64,000 nt of DNA from positions 248,001 through 312,000 of the forward strand of contig NZ_BAWJ01000001.1 of NCBI RefSeq assembly GCF_000586475.1, written 5' to 3'. Below the pieces are notes generated by a model. That model saw only the letters and a program-made list of their open reading frames with translations. It made no database searches and was not told where the DNA came from. A program made the position numbers and the translations under genes. Of this stretch, positions 28,839 to 38,844 are shown piece by piece; position 1 is the stretch's first letter; each line of letters opens with the position of its first letter. This DNA is from Psychrobacter sp. JCM 18903 (GTDB lineage: Bacteria > Pseudomonadota > Gammaproteobacteria > Pseudomonadales > Moraxellaceae).

Positions 28839-29429
28839 ATGTCATTTCTTTCTCTACATTTTAGTAAAAAGCCGCGTCGATTGTTTGTTGTGATAGGACT
28901 GGGACTGACCACCATTATGAGCACCAGTGCGATAGGGTATGTCAAAACAACCTCCTCGGATGCAAAAATTACAGGCAATAATGGTCAGCCTATTTCTAGT
29001 ACGGTGGTTATCGATAAAGTTTTTGTCGATAAATCCGATCGTATTTTGCAGCTATTGAGTGGTGATAAAGTCATTAAGTCTTATCGTATTGCGCTAGGGG
29101 ATAGTCCGGTTGGTCATAAACAGCAGCAAGGCGATGAGCGCACACCCGTGGGGGTGTACATCTTAGATTATAAGAATGAGAACTCTATTGCCCATCGCTC
29201 CATCCATATAAGCTACCCCAATGCTGCGGACAAAGCTCGGGCACGATCACGCAGCGTCCATCCTGGTGGCGATATTATGATTCATGGGCAGATGAACGGC
29301 TTCGGTCATCTAGCGTGGATTAACCAACAACGTGATTGGACCGATGGTTGCATTGCGGTTACTGATAATGAGATGGATGAGATTATGGCGGCAGTTAAGG
29401 TTGGTACATCGATAGAAATTGTAGAATGA
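28839..29429 (+). CDS. L,D-transpeptidase family protein (YkuD domain)
   Basis: Periplasmic peptidoglycan cross-linking or remodelling enzyme. After a basic N terminus (KKPRR) a membrane segment (FVVIGLGLTTIMSTSAIGYV, residues about 15-35) directs export. The YkuD domain follows, with VFVDKSDRILQLLSGDKVIK, GDERTPVGVYIL and the catalytic block: His in MIHGQMNG (about 149) and Cys in WTDGCIAVTDNEMDEI (about 174), where TDGCIAV stands for the usual S-x-G-C-I/V. 196 residues. No LysM or other wall-binding domain is present. Its start codon lies 108 bp after a MITE-like element. Frame intact. Confidence 0.88.
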   Translation: MSFLSLHFSKKPRRLFVVIGLGLTTIMSTSAIGYVKTTSSDAKITGNNGQPISSTVVIDKVFVDKSDRILQLLSGDKVIKSYRIALGDSPVGHKQQQGDERTPVGVYILDYKNENSIAHRSIHISYPNAADKARARSRSVHPGGDIMIHGQMNGFGHLAWINQQRDWTDGCIAVTDNEMDEIMAAVKVGTSIEIVE

Positions 29430-29707
29430 GCGTTATGTTAATGCTGGCTATCGTGTAGTAAATTTCTAGCAGCTACAGCGCATTAGAATCTCTGCTATAA
29501 CTGTCTCTTGCTTGCCTTTCATTGTTGAGTAAGCTTCTCTTTTAGTTGTTTTTTTATTTATTCTCTTGAAATATTCTCTTAGTGTGCCTATTGATCGTTT
29601 GTGATAATATCATTGCTATGGGTAAGGTTTTTACCTATATAAAATCTTACTATTTTTCAGTATTTACTAATAAGTCATAGATATTGATTGACAACTTGCA
29701 CAAGTAG

Positions 29708-29736
29708 GTTGAAATCTTGTATGTTATACCCTATAT
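29708..29736 (+). promoter_or_regulatory. Sigma-32-type heat-shock promoter for clpB
   Basis: GTTGAAA at 29708-29714 and CCCTATAT at 29729-29736, spaced by 14 bases, close to the heat-shock consensus CTTGAAA / CCCCATNT. It lies 130 bp before the clpB start. The remainder of the 29430-29865 gap is A/T-rich with no gene. Confidence 0.65.
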
Positions 29737-29865
29737 ATATAACAACTAACGGTGATTGAAACACGATAAAATTGACGATAAGCGCTATGTTTTAAATGCG
29801 GCGCGTTCGGTATTTTATGTTGCATCCACTGACTGATAATACTAATTATAATTAAGGACACAATT

Positions 29866-32463
29866 ATGAGGTTCGAAAAATTTACCCAGAAACTACAATC
29901 AGCCATTCAAGAAGCACAGAGCCTAGCATTAGGACGTGACCATACAGGTATTGATCCTGTGCATCTGCTTGCAGTATTGCTACAGGATGAGTCTAATTTA
30001 TCTATCTGCCAACAAGCAGGCGCGTCTATCCCTGCGCTAAAGAATGGTGTGGCAAAGGCGCTCGACAATCAAGCAACGATTAGTGAGCCAACAGGTGATG
30101 TGAATTTAAACCCAAATTCGGTTAAAATTTTGAACTTGGCAGACCGTCAAGCGCAGAAAGAAGGCGATGATTTTATCGCCACTGAATGGGTGATGTTGGC
30201 GCTCGCTGAGCAAGGTGAAACCAAAAAGATATTTGAGAGTGCGGGCGTAACAGCGAGTAAATTAAAAGCTGTCATTGAGCAATTGCGAGGTGATGATACC
30301 GTGAATAATCAAAATGCTGAAGATCAGCGTGATGCGCTGAATAAATATACGATTAACTTAACTGAGCAGGCGGAACTTGGTAAGCTTGACCCTGTGATTG
30401 GTCGCGATGAAGAGATTCGTCGTACCATTCAAGTACTGTCACGTCGTACCAAAAATAATCCAGTACTGATTGGTGAACCAGGTGTTGGTAAAACGGCTAT
30501 CATTGAAGGTTTGGCACAAAAAATCATCAATGGTGACGTACCAGAAGGACTACGCCGCAAAGAAGTGTTGTCGTTAGATTTGGGCTCATTGATTGCGGGT
30601 GCAAAATTCCGTGGTGAGTTTGAAGAGCGACTCAAAGCGGTACTCAGCGACTTATCAAAGCAAGAAGGCAATGTCATCTTATTTATCGATGAGTTGCATA
30701 CTTTAGTAGGTGCTGGTAAAGCCGATGGCGCGATGGATGCTGGTAATATGCTAAAACCTGCGCTTGCGCGTGGTGAGCTACACTGTGTCGGTGCGACAAC
30801 TCTCGATGAGTATCGCCAGTATATCGAAAAAGATGCGGCTCTTGAGCGTCGTTTTCAAAAGGTACTGGTCGATGAGCCAACGGTCGAAGACACCATTGCG
30901 ATTTTGCGTGGTCTAAAAGAGCGTTATGAGCTGCATCACGGTGTTGATATCCAAGACAGCGCGATTATTGCTGCTGCGCGGATGAGCCATCGTTATATTA
31001 CCGATCGCAAGCTGCCAGATAAAGCGATTGACTTGATTGATGAAGCGGCGAGTCGTTTACGTATGGAGATGGACAGCAAGCCTGAAGCCTTAGGTAAGCT
31101 TGACAGTCGCTTGATTCAGTTGAAAATGCAGCGCGAAGTGCTCAAAAATGAAGAAGACGCTGGTGCACAAGCCGAGCGTAAAGTGCTTGATGCACAAATT
31201 GAAGAGCTAGAAAAAGAGTACGCTGACCTTAATGAGATTTGGCAAGCAGAAAAAGCCTTGGTCAAAGGCAGTCAGCAGCTAAAAGACGAGCTTGATAAAG
31301 CGCGTATCGCCTATGACAAAGCCAGTCGTGAAGGTGATTACGAGACTATGAGTAAGCTGCAGTATGAAACGATTCCGCAGCTTGAGCGCCGCATTACTGA
31401 GTCTGACTTGGCAGAACAAAAAGAGCAGACAGGCGAAGGTAGTGGTGTAAAACTACTACGTAATAAAGTCACGGATAATGAAATTGCCGAAGTCGTAGCG
31501 GCAGCGACAGGTATTCCTGTGAGTAAAATGATGCAAGGCGAGCGTGACAAGATGATAGCGATGGAAGAAAAGCTTCATGAACGCGTCATCGGTCAAGATG
31601 AAGCAGTCGAAGCGGTAGCCAATGCGGTACGCCGTAGCCGTGCTGGTCTGTCTGATCCGAATCGCCCTTCAGGTTCGTTCTTATTCTTAGGACCAACGGG
31701 TGTCGGTAAGACTGAATTGACCAAGTCACTAGCGAACTTCTTATTCGATAGTGAGGATGCGATTGTTCGTATCGACATGAGTGAGTATATGGAGAAGCAC
31801 AGTGTCAGTCGTTTGGTGGGTGCGCCTCCAGGTTATGTGGGCTACGAAGAAGGTGGCGCATTAACGGAAGCTGTACGCCGTAAGCCTTATAGTGTGATTT
31901 TGTTTGATGAAGTTGAAAAAGCGCACCCTGATGTGTTCAATATCTTGCTACAAGTATTGGACGATGGTCGCTTAACGGACTCACAGGGTCGCGTGGTGGA
32001 CTTCAAAAACACGGTCATCATTATGACCAGTAACTTGGGTTCGCACAAAATCCAAGAGATGGTCGGTGAAAGTTACGAAGATATCAAAGCTGAGGTGATG
32101 GAATCAGTTGGGCAGCATTTCCGCCCAGAGTTTGTCAACCGTATCGACGAGATTGTGGTATTCCATCCGCTCGGTATGTCACAGATGTCAGGTATTGCTG
32201 CGATTCAGTTGGATCGCTTACGTCAGCGCTTGCATGAGCGTGAGATGGATATTGAGTTATCAGCTGATGCGATGAACAAACTGGTTGCGATTGGTTATGA
32301 TCCTGTCTATGGCGCACGCCCGCTAAAACGTGCGATCCAACAGGAGATTGAAAACCCATTGTCATTGAAGCTATTGGCTGGTGATTTTGGCGCAGGAGAT
32401 ATCATCAAAGTCGATGTCGGCGCAGATGATAAGTTGGTGTTTGAGAAACGTAGCATGAATTAA
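29866..32463 (+). CDS. clpB: ATP-dependent disaggregase ClpB
   Basis: Hexameric Hsp100 chaperone that pulls proteins out of aggregates together with DnaK. Order: Clp N domain (residues 1-150, [20 protein letters not shown]), first AAA+ module with Walker [10 protein letters not shown] (about 205) and Walker [14 protein letters not shown] (about 275), the middle coiled coil that marks ClpB (about 400-520, many E/K/A/L), second AAA+ with Walker [11 protein letters not shown] (about 605) and Walker [14 protein letters not shown] (about 678), and the small C-terminal domain. 865 residues, as expected. TAAGGACA lies before the ATG. A sigma-32-type promoter is upstream. Frame intact over the whole 2.6 kb. 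Confidence 0.97.
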   Translation: MRFEKFTQKLQSAIQEAQSLALGRDHTGIDPVHLLAVLLQDESNLSICQQAGASIPALKNGVAKALDNQATISEPTGDVNLNPNSVKILNLADRQAQKEGDDFIATEWVMLALAEQGETKKIFESAGVTASKLKAVIEQLRGDDTVNNQNAEDQRDALNKYTINLTEQAELGKLDPVIGRDEEIRRTIQVLSRRTKNNPVLIGEPGVGKTAIIEGLAQKIINGDVPEGLRRKEVLSLDLGSLIAGAKFRGEFEERLKAVLSDLSKQEGNVILFIDELHTLVGAGKADGAMDAGNMLKPALARGELHCVGATTLDEYRQYIEKDAALERRFQKVLVDEPTVEDTIAILRGLKERYELHHGVDIQDSAIIAAARMSHRYITDRKLPDKAIDLIDEAASRLRMEMDSKPEALGKLDSRLIQLKMQREVLKNEEDAGAQAERKVLDAQIEELEKEYADLNEIWQAEKALVKGSQQLKDELDKARIAYDKASREGDYETMSKLQYETIPQLERRITESDLAEQKEQTGEGSGVKLLRNKVTDNEIAEVVAAATGIPVSKMMQGERDKMIAMEEKLHERVIGQDEAVEAVANAVRRSRAGLSDPNRPSGSFLFLGPTGVGKTELTKSLANFLFDSEDAIVRIDMSEYMEKHSVSRLVGAPPGYVGYEEGGALTEAVRRKPYSVILFDEVEKAHPDVFNILLQVLDDGRLTDSQGRVVDFKNTVIIMTSNLGSHKIQEMVGESYEDIKAEVMESVGQHFRPEFVNRIDEIVVFHPLGMSQMSGIAAIQLDRLRQRLHEREMDIELSADAMNKLVAIGYDPVYGARPLKRAIQQEIENPLSLKLLAGDFGAGDIIKVDVGADDKLVFEKRSMN

Positions 32464-32494
32464 TATCTAACCCTAACTGACCGTGGTTTAAAAC

Positions 32495-32543
32495 AAACCT
32501 CTTACTTGCCTATTTTTTCTACAGGCGGGTAAGGGGTTTTTTT
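32495..32543 (+). terminator. Intrinsic terminator after clpB
   Basis: Arms CCTCTTACTTGCCT and AGGCGGGTAAGGGG (three G-T pairs), an 11-base loop, then seven T. Begins about 30 bp after the clpB stop. Confidence 0.88.
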
Positions 32544-32652
32544 GTGCGCTATTATTATTTACGGTTTGAGTGCTTTGACTATGTTATAAATAAACTAAGC
32601 ACTGAAAACTAAACACTAGGAATAAGACATCAACAGTTACGGAGACGACAAA

Positions 32653-33904
32653 ATGACGATCATCAGTATGCAGCACCTAAGCACGCCATTAATGTTACCG
32701 ATAATGATCAGCGCACTGCTGTTTAGTGCTCCTGCTTGCTCCAATCAAACTGCCGTCAATACTCATGAAGACCTAACAGACTATAAAGAAGGGCAAGCTT
32801 CTGCTAGTGAATCGCTAGCAAGTACCGAAAAACCCGCCTTTATCACTAAAAAAATAGCCACGTTTGATGAGCCTTGGGCAATGACAGCATTACCTGCCGT
32901 TAATAATGAGCCCCCTAAATTACTTGTCACCCAAAAGACAGGCGAGTTATTCATTGTTGAGACGGCAACAGGTGCCAAGACAACCATCAGTGGTATACCG
33001 AAGGTGGCTTATGGTGGGCAAGGTGGTCTTGGCGATATCGTTCTTGCACCAGATTTTGCTACTGCTAATCATGTCTATATGAGCTACGTTGAAGCAGGGA
33101 ATGACACTGATAATAATAAATTTGGCGCTAAAGTCATCAAAGCGACATTGATAGGATTGGATACAGCCAAGCCTCGTTTGCAGGATCTTACGCCCATTTG
33201 GGAGCAAATACCGAAAGTAAAAGGGCAGGGGCATTATAGTCATCGCTTGCTTTTCTCGCCTGACGGAAAATATTTATATATCAGTCAGGCGAGCGCCAAG
33301 AAAAAACACCAGCACAGGATATGAGCGTCAATTTGGGCAAAATTATTAGGTCAAATCTTGATGCTCAGTGCCAGCAGACAATCCTTTTGTAGATAATAGC
33401 AATGACATTGCCGCACAGTTTTGGAGTATAGGACATCGTAATGTATTGGGTATGGCGTTCGATGAAAAAGGTAGGCTTTGGGCGCATGAGATGGGACCAC
33501 GGGGCGGTGATGAATTTAATCTCATTGAAAAAGGTCATAACTACGGCTGGCCAATCGTATCAAATGGGCGTAACTATACAGGCACGGATATTCCTGACCA
33601 TGAGACGCGTCCTGAGTTTACGCCGCCCAAAATTAGTTGGACGCCAGTGATATCACCCTCATCGATGAGTATTTATAACGCTGGAAAATATAATGATTTC
33701 CCAGCGTGGCAAGGTAATGCGCTCATTAGTGGTTTATCCTCTAAAGCGCTGATAGTCGTCGATTTTGATGAAAATAGCCGCGCGACTGAGCGCTATCGCT
33801 ATGATATGGGCGAGCGTATTCGTAGTGTGTTAAATGTAGATGGACAAGTTTGGGTATTAGAGGACGGCAATGCTAGCAGATTATTACAATTAATACCGCA
33901 GTAA
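32653..33904 (+). CDS. PQQ-dependent aldose sugar dehydrogenase family protein, two frameshifts
   Basis: Periplasmic beta-propeller dehydrogenase of the soluble glucose dehydrogenase/YliI group. A signal sequence ends near residue 30 (ISALLFSAPACSNQ), perhaps a lipoprotein although the lipobox is imperfect. Recognisable blocks are GGQGGLGDIVLAPDF, WSIGHRNVLGMAFDEKGRLW and MGPRGGDEFNLIEKGHNYGW, all family hallmarks. One base is missing near 33285 (SGERQEKTPAQDMSVNLGKI then reads on) and one near 33372 (LDGSVPADNPF). The repaired length is about 417 residues. GGAG precedes the ATG. Cofactor PQQ is a family property; the window has no PQQ synthesis genes, so PQQ may come from elsewhere. Confidence 0.85.
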
Positions 33905-34011
33905 CCATCAATAGCAGTTGCTTTTCAAGCGTTTTCACTATTGTAGGGTAGACTACTAAATGGTTTTGGTCTATTTCTGTCAATAAGAAAAACGTAAATA
34001 GTTAATTAGAT

Positions 34012-34040
34012 TTGATAGTTAAGAGGTATCTTGTTAAGGT
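34012..34040 (+). promoter_or_regulatory. Promoter of first BCCT gene
   Basis: TTGATA, 17 bases, TAAGGT, ending 32 bp before the start codon. The same -35, spacing and -10 with much of the spacer (GTATCTTGT) recur before the second BCCT gene, which supports a functional element. Confidence 0.6.
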
Positions 34041-34072
34041 ATTCTTCCTAAAAAACTAAGGCTAACAAACAA

Positions 34073-35721
34073 ATGGATCATGTAAAAGTTGGCAGGTTAG
34101 GCCCTTTTCCACGGGTAAGTAAACCTGTGTTTATTACTTCAGCGCTACTTATCGTTGGATTTATTATCTTTGGTGCTTTCTTTACTGAAACCGCTGGTGC
34201 ACTATTTAGCTTTTTGCAGAATTTTATTACGGATAAGTTCGGCTGGATGTTTGTTATATTAATGAACGTTGCGCTGGTATTCTGTATTTATCTAGCAGCG
34301 AGCCGTTATGGTGACATCCGTTTAGGTCAACAAACAGAAAAACCGCAGTACAGTTTGTTTTCTTGGATAGGGATGTTGTTCTCTGCTGGTATCGGTATTG
34401 GACTGGTATATTGGGGGACGGCTGAGCCCTTGTATCACTTTATGGCACCACCACTCGGTGAGGCGGAAACAATAGAAGCGGCCAAGCAAGCCATGAGTAT
34501 CTCATTTTTACATTGGGGACTACATGCTTGGGCGATTTATACCATTGTGGCATTGGCGCTGGCTTACTTCCACTTTCGCCGTGGACTGCCATTGTCGATT
34601 CGCTCGACGCTATACCCGTTATTAGGCGAGAAAATATATGGTCGCTGGGTCATACGGTGGATATTCTAGCCGTGTTCGGCACGATGTTTGGTGTGGTAAC
34701 TTCCTTAGGTCTAGGGGTTATGCAGATCAATTCAGGTCTTGAAAATTTATTCGGTATACCAAATTCTTTAACCGTACAGTTTATTATTATTGCCTTTGTG
34801 ACCGCATTGGCATGTGGCTCATTGATGCTTGGTCTTGATAAAGGTATCAAGCGCCTAAGTGACATTAATATGGGTTTTACAGGTGTGCTCTTGGCCTTTA
34901 TGGTCATCTTAGGACCAACCTTATTTATTTTTGATAGTTTTATAGAAAATATTGGTAATTATGTCGTTGCCATGATTCCGTTATCAACATGGGGCGAGGC
35001 TTATAGTAATACGGATTGGCAGAGTGGTTGGACGATATTCTATTGGGCGTGGTGGGTAAGTTGGGCACCGTTTGTCGGCGTATTTATCGCTCGTATCAGT
35101 CGCGGTCGTACCATTCGTGAGTTTGTATTGGGTGTATTATTGATTCCAATGCTGATTTTGTTTTTCTGGTTCACCACTTTCGGTGGTGTCGCTATCCATA
35201 TGGAGCTTTTAGCGGCGCTTGATCCGGCTATGGCCAGTCCAGGATTGGTGGAAGCGGTGCAAGCAGATACGGGTAGCGCTATTTTCAAGCTGGTTGAGTA
35301 TTATCCATTCGCGAAACCAATTACCTTGCTCATCGTTGTTATGATTGTTTTATGGTTCGTGACTTCATCGGATTCAGCAAGTTTCGTCATTGATATGTTG
35401 ACGGCGGGCGGCGATACCAACCCACCTAAGATTCAACGTTTATTTTGGGCGATTATGGAAGGTTTGATTGCCGCTATATTGTTAGCAGCAGGCGGATTAG
35501 GCGCATTGCAAGCCGCCGCTATTGTGGCTGGACTGCCATTTGCTTTAGTGATATTTGTCATGATGTATGCCTTACTTCGTGGCTTAAGCCGAGATCGATT
35601 GATACTGTATCGCGCTCAGCAGCACTTTATCACCGAAGAATCTGCAGATCATAATTCAGCCAATGAGTTTGCTGATGAGCACTTGTTAAAAGGACCGCCT
35701 AAAATCGTGAAAGGTGATTAG
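34073..35721 (+). CDS. BCCT family betaine/choline/carnitine transporter 1, frameshifted
   Basis: Inner-membrane Na+- or H+-coupled carrier for compatible solutes such as glycine betaine or choline. Twelve or so hydrophobic segments. The family signature region is SAGIGIGLVYWGTAEPLYHF (about residues 104-123), and the Trp-rich substrate helix is visible as TIFYWAWWVSWAPFVGVFIA (about 320-340). One G is missing near 34650: GGTCGCTGGG needs a fourth G to read W-G-H-T-V-D-I. The repaired protein has about 549 residues. It lacks the long C-terminal tail of osmosensing BetP or BetT. The paralogue at 35958 is a tandem copy with the same N terminus MDHVKVGRLG. Confidence 0.9.
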
Positions 35722-35823
35722 CAGATTATATATATCAGCTTTAATACTGTTTTTATTAAATGAATCAGGCAGTTAGCTTCTTCTTTTTTTACGTAAAAAT
35801 ACAATATAACAATTGTGATTTGA

Positions 35824-35858
35824 AATCCTAAGATGCATCGTTATCTTAGGATTTTTTT
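35824..35858 (+). terminator. Intrinsic terminator between the BCCT genes
   Basis: Eleven-base arms AATCCTAAGAT and ATCTTAGGATT with an 8-base loop and a T run. It separates the two tandem transporters into two transcripts, each with its own promoter. Confidence 0.9.
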
Positions 35859-35900
35859 ATTTGTTGACCAATAGCAAGGTTATAAAGTGTCTGATTCGAT

Positions 35901-35929
35901 TTGATAGTTGTGCAGTATCTTGTTAAGGT
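35901..35929 (+). promoter_or_regulatory. Promoter of second BCCT gene
   Basis: TTGATA, 17 bases, TAAGGT, a duplicate of the element at 34012 including GTATCTTGTTAAGGT. Located 28 bp before the start codon. Confidence 0.6.
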
Positions 35930-35957
35930 GAGCCCCTTCAAAAATTGAGATGACTAA

Positions 35958-37612
35958 ATGGATCATGTAAAAGTTGGCCGCTTAGGCCTTTTCCGCGGGT
36001 AAGTAAACCTGTGTTTTTAACTTCAGCGTTATTAATTCTTGTGTTCATTATTTTTGGTGCTCTTTTTAATGAGCAAGCAGAATTGTTGTTTGGTCATGCC
36101 AAAGCATTCGTGTCTTTGCGTTTTGGCTGGTTCTTTATTGTGGTGGTCAACTTAACGTTGGTGATGAGTATTTACATGATATTTAGTCGTTATGGCGATA
36201 TCAGGCTTGGTCATCAAAATGAAAAACCAGAATACAATCTAGTCTCTTGGATCGGCATGCTATTTTCCGCGGGTATCGGTATTGGCCTGCTTTACTGGGG
36301 TACGGCTGAACCCTTGTATCATTTTATGGCGCCGCCGCTAGGAGAAGCTGAAACAGTGGCTGCCGCCAAGCAAGCGATGAATATCTCGTTCTTGCATTAT
36401 GGTTTACATGTGTGGGCGCTCTATGGCATGGTCGCGTTGTCATTGGCTTATTTCCATTACCGAGTGGGCTTACCGCTGGCCATCCGTTCGACACTATATC
36501 CTATATTGGGCAAAAAGATTTATGGTGGCTGGGGTCATACGGTCGATACACTAGCGGTATTTGGTACGATGTTTGGAGTAGTGACCACTTTAGGTCTTGG
36601 GGTATTGCAAATTAACTCAGGTCTTGAGACCTTATTTGGCATACCCAATAATATTACAGTGCAAATTATTTTGATTGCCTTAATCACTATGTTGGCAGGT
36701 CTGTCTCTATTTATGGGGCTAGATAAAGGGATTAAGCGCTTAAGTGATACCAATATATTATTTACTGTGATATTGCTCAGCTTTGTGATTATTTTAGGCC
36801 CGACCCAGTTTATCTTTAATAGCTTTGTAGAAAATATTGGCAATTATTTGCATCAAATTGTGCCATTAGGTCTTTGGACAGAATCGTATGATGGTCAAGA
36901 AAATTGGCAAGCATCATGGACGATTTTCTATTGGGCATGGTGGATAAGCTGGTCGCCTTTCGTCGGTGTGTTCGTGGCTCGTATCTCTCGTGGTAGAACC
37001 ATTCGTGAGTTCATCTTAGGGGTGTTATTAATTCCTATCACCATCTTATTCTTATGGTTCACGGCTTTCGGTGGTTCAGCCGTTAATATGGAATTAATGG
37101 CAGCCGCTGATCCCAACCTCATCAGTCCTGGCTTGATTGAGGCTGTCCAAGCAGATACTGGCAGTGCCATTTTTAAGCTGATGGAATCTTATCCATTTAC
37201 GTCAGCTTTGAACTTGCTTATCGTAGTGATGATTGTGCTTTGGTTTGTCACGTCATCGGATTCTGCCAGTTTTGTGATTGATATGTTGACCTCAGGTGGC
37301 GATGCCAATCCACCAAAAATTCAGCGCCTATTTTGGGCGGGTACAGAGGGTGTCATCGCTGCCGTACTATTAGCAGCAGGTGGCTTGAGTGCGCTACAAG
37401 CGGCTTCCATTGTGTCAGGTTTCCCTTTTGCGATTGTGATAGTCGTTATGATGTACTCCTTATTACGCGGCTTGAGTCGAGATCGTTTGATACTGTATCG
37501 CAACCAGCAATGGTTTGTCACCGAAGAGTCAGCAGAGCATAATTCGGCCAATGAGTTTCGTGATGAAGATTTGCTGACAGGTCCACCTGATATTGAAAAA
37601 CCTGAAGGTTAG
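35958..37612 (+). CDS. BCCT family transporter 2, frameshifted near start
   Basis: Close paralogue of the carrier at 34073 and probably also a compatible-solute importer. SAGIGIGLLYWGTAEPLYHF and TIFYWAWWISWSPFVGVFVA are conserved. The ATG at 35958 begins MDHVKVGRLG as in copy 1, but one C is missing near 35985: copy 1 has GGCCCTTTTCC where this copy has GGCCTTTTCC. Without that repair the first in-frame start would be an ATG about 50 bases downstream, cutting the conserved N terminus. The repaired length is about 551 residues. The copies have drifted apart in many positions, so the duplication is not recent. Different affinity or substrate is likely but cannot be read. Confidence 0.9.
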
Positions 37613-37635
37613 ATTTTATCGATCTAAAAGATCAT

Positions 37636-37672
37636 AAAAAGCACCCGCCTATGATTAAGCGGGTGCTTTTTT
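37636..37672. terminator. Bidirectional terminator after second BCCT gene
   Basis: Arms AAAAGCACCCGC and GCGGGTGCTTTT, loop CTATGATTAA, with T runs on either side. It stands between converging genes (BCCT 2 and the Kazal-like lipoprotein). The stem-loop core GCCTATGATTAAGC is identical to that of the terminator at 38215. Confidence 0.9.
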
Positions 37673-37748
37673 ATATGATTTAATTGTCTTTTTTAGTTTG
37701 ATATAAAGTATTTACACAAAGTTATGAAGCCAAAGTTATAAAGCAAGG

Positions 37749-38087
37749 TTATGAGCACTGTCCTTTGACATAACCTACTGCCGCCGTTGTGCCACATGCC
37801 GAGCATGAGTTGCCCGCAGTGCGATAACTAAATCCTGAGCTGGTTTTTACTTTGACACACACAGGATCATATTGCGCGGTACACATCGTTTGCTCAGGGT
37901 TGTAAGGTGGGCATTTGATGAAAGGGTTGTCGCTGTTCTGTTGGCTGTGCCCAGTGCTATGAATAGGGGCGGTGTCAGGCGTATCGATGCTTTGGATGTT
38001 ATTACAGCCAGCTAAAGCCATAGTAACTAATAACCCTAATAATGACAGGCATGATCGCCATGATTTGAATAAGTGGTTCATAATCAT
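37749..38087 (-). CDS. Small lipoprotein with Kazal-like Cys pattern
   Basis: A 112-residue putative lipoprotein. The signal peptide ends with lipobox LAGC (TMALAGCNNIQS, Cys about 28). The mature part is a short Ser/Thr/Pro linker and a Cys-rich domain: CPPYNPEQTMC, then TAQYDPVCVKVKTSSG, FSYRTAGNSCSACGTT and GYVKGQC. The order C..PVC..G..SY..N-x-C-x-x-C..C resembles Kazal-type protease inhibitor domains. A protease-guarding role in the envelope is inference; similar small bacterial proteins are known only as Kazal-type domain proteins. AAGGA lies upstream of two close ATG codons (38085-38087 and 38079-38081); either may be used. Flanked by two terminators. Confidence 0.65.
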   Translation of the reverse strand: MIMNHLFKSWRSCLSLLGLLVTMALAGCNNIQSIDTPDTAPIHSTGHSQQNSDNPFIKCPPYNPEQTMCTAQYDPVCVKVKTSSGFSYRTAGNSCSACGTTAAVGYVKGQCS

Positions 38088-38214
38088 ATGTCCTTATAAA
38101 TAGTGTTCGGTAAGTCCCTGTTATCGATAGCTGGTTGCAACCATGTGATGAACAAGGTAGTTTTAATTGATAGTAGCCTATTTATCAGCAGTCATCTACC
38201 AAATCATGATTAAT

Positions 38215-38247
38215 AAAAAACCCAAGCCTATGATTAAGCTTGGGTTT
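38215..38247 (-). terminator. Terminator after DUF3144 gene
   Basis: Arms AAACCCAAGC and GCTTGGGTTT, loop CTATGATTAA; minus-strand reading continues into TTTTTT. It ends the transcript of the gene at 38401. Confidence 0.85.
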
Positions 38248-38400
38248 GAGCATCACTATAGTCATTCCACTATAAAAATATTACTGCGTTAATCTCGCTT
38301 GAAGTATTAAATATACGTCTACACTCGGTTGCCTTGTACTACTTTTAAATTGAAATGACTATACCAGCCGTTTTATAAATATCAGCTAAAGGCGATAGAA

Positions 38401-38772
38401 CTATTTGGCTGCTTTGTCATCTTGATTAAGCTGAACATATTTATCAAAATTCTGCGCATAATCAGTCAGGTTGTCGCTCAGCATTTGGCGATACTGTTTG
38501 ACATAAAATTCAACGATATCATCTTTTTCTTTGGCAAAGTCATCGCCTTTGACAAAGCCGATAGAAGCGACAGATGCGCTATAACGTGCGGCTGCATAAA
38601 GTAGTGATGCACCTACTTGTCCTGAATGCGCTTCAGAACCCAACTGACTGTTTGCGATACCAATAATGGCATCAGCACGTTGGTAAAATGCTTGCATTTC
38701 AGGGGTAATCTCAATGTTAGCGTCAACATTGCTTTCTTGAATGCTGTTGTCTTGCATATTGTCTTTAGACAT
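38401..38772 (-). CDS. DUF3144 family protein
   Basis: A 123-residue soluble protein of unknown function. The core MQAFYQRADAIIGIANSQLG, then GASLLYAAARYSASVASIGF and DIVEFYVKQYRQMLSDNL matches the DUF3144 pattern (an F-x-x-R-A-D-x-x-I-x-x-A-N start and an A-x-L-x-Y-A-A-A-R-Y/F centre). The first 25 residues are polar and variable. AGGAG is six bases before the ATG. It lies just downstream of metK on the same strand with 72 bp between. No signal or membrane segment. Frame intact; function not known. Confidence 0.75.
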   Translation of the reverse strand: MSKDNMQDNSIQESNVDANIEITPEMQAFYQRADAIIGIANSQLGSEAHSGQVGASLLYAAARYSASVASIGFVKGDDFAKEKDDIVEFYVKQYRQMLSDNLTDYAQNFDKYVQLNQDDKAAK

Positions 38773-38844
38773 AAGCGACTCCTAATAAGTGTCGGTAATT
38801 TTAAATTTATAAAGAAGGTTTGTAAGGGGTGCAACGTTATATTT

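Noticed and set aside
33368..33904. Stand-alone second sugar dehydrogenase gene
   Set aside because: It lacks a signal peptide and the first half of the propeller, both supplied by the preceding frame after two single-base repairs.
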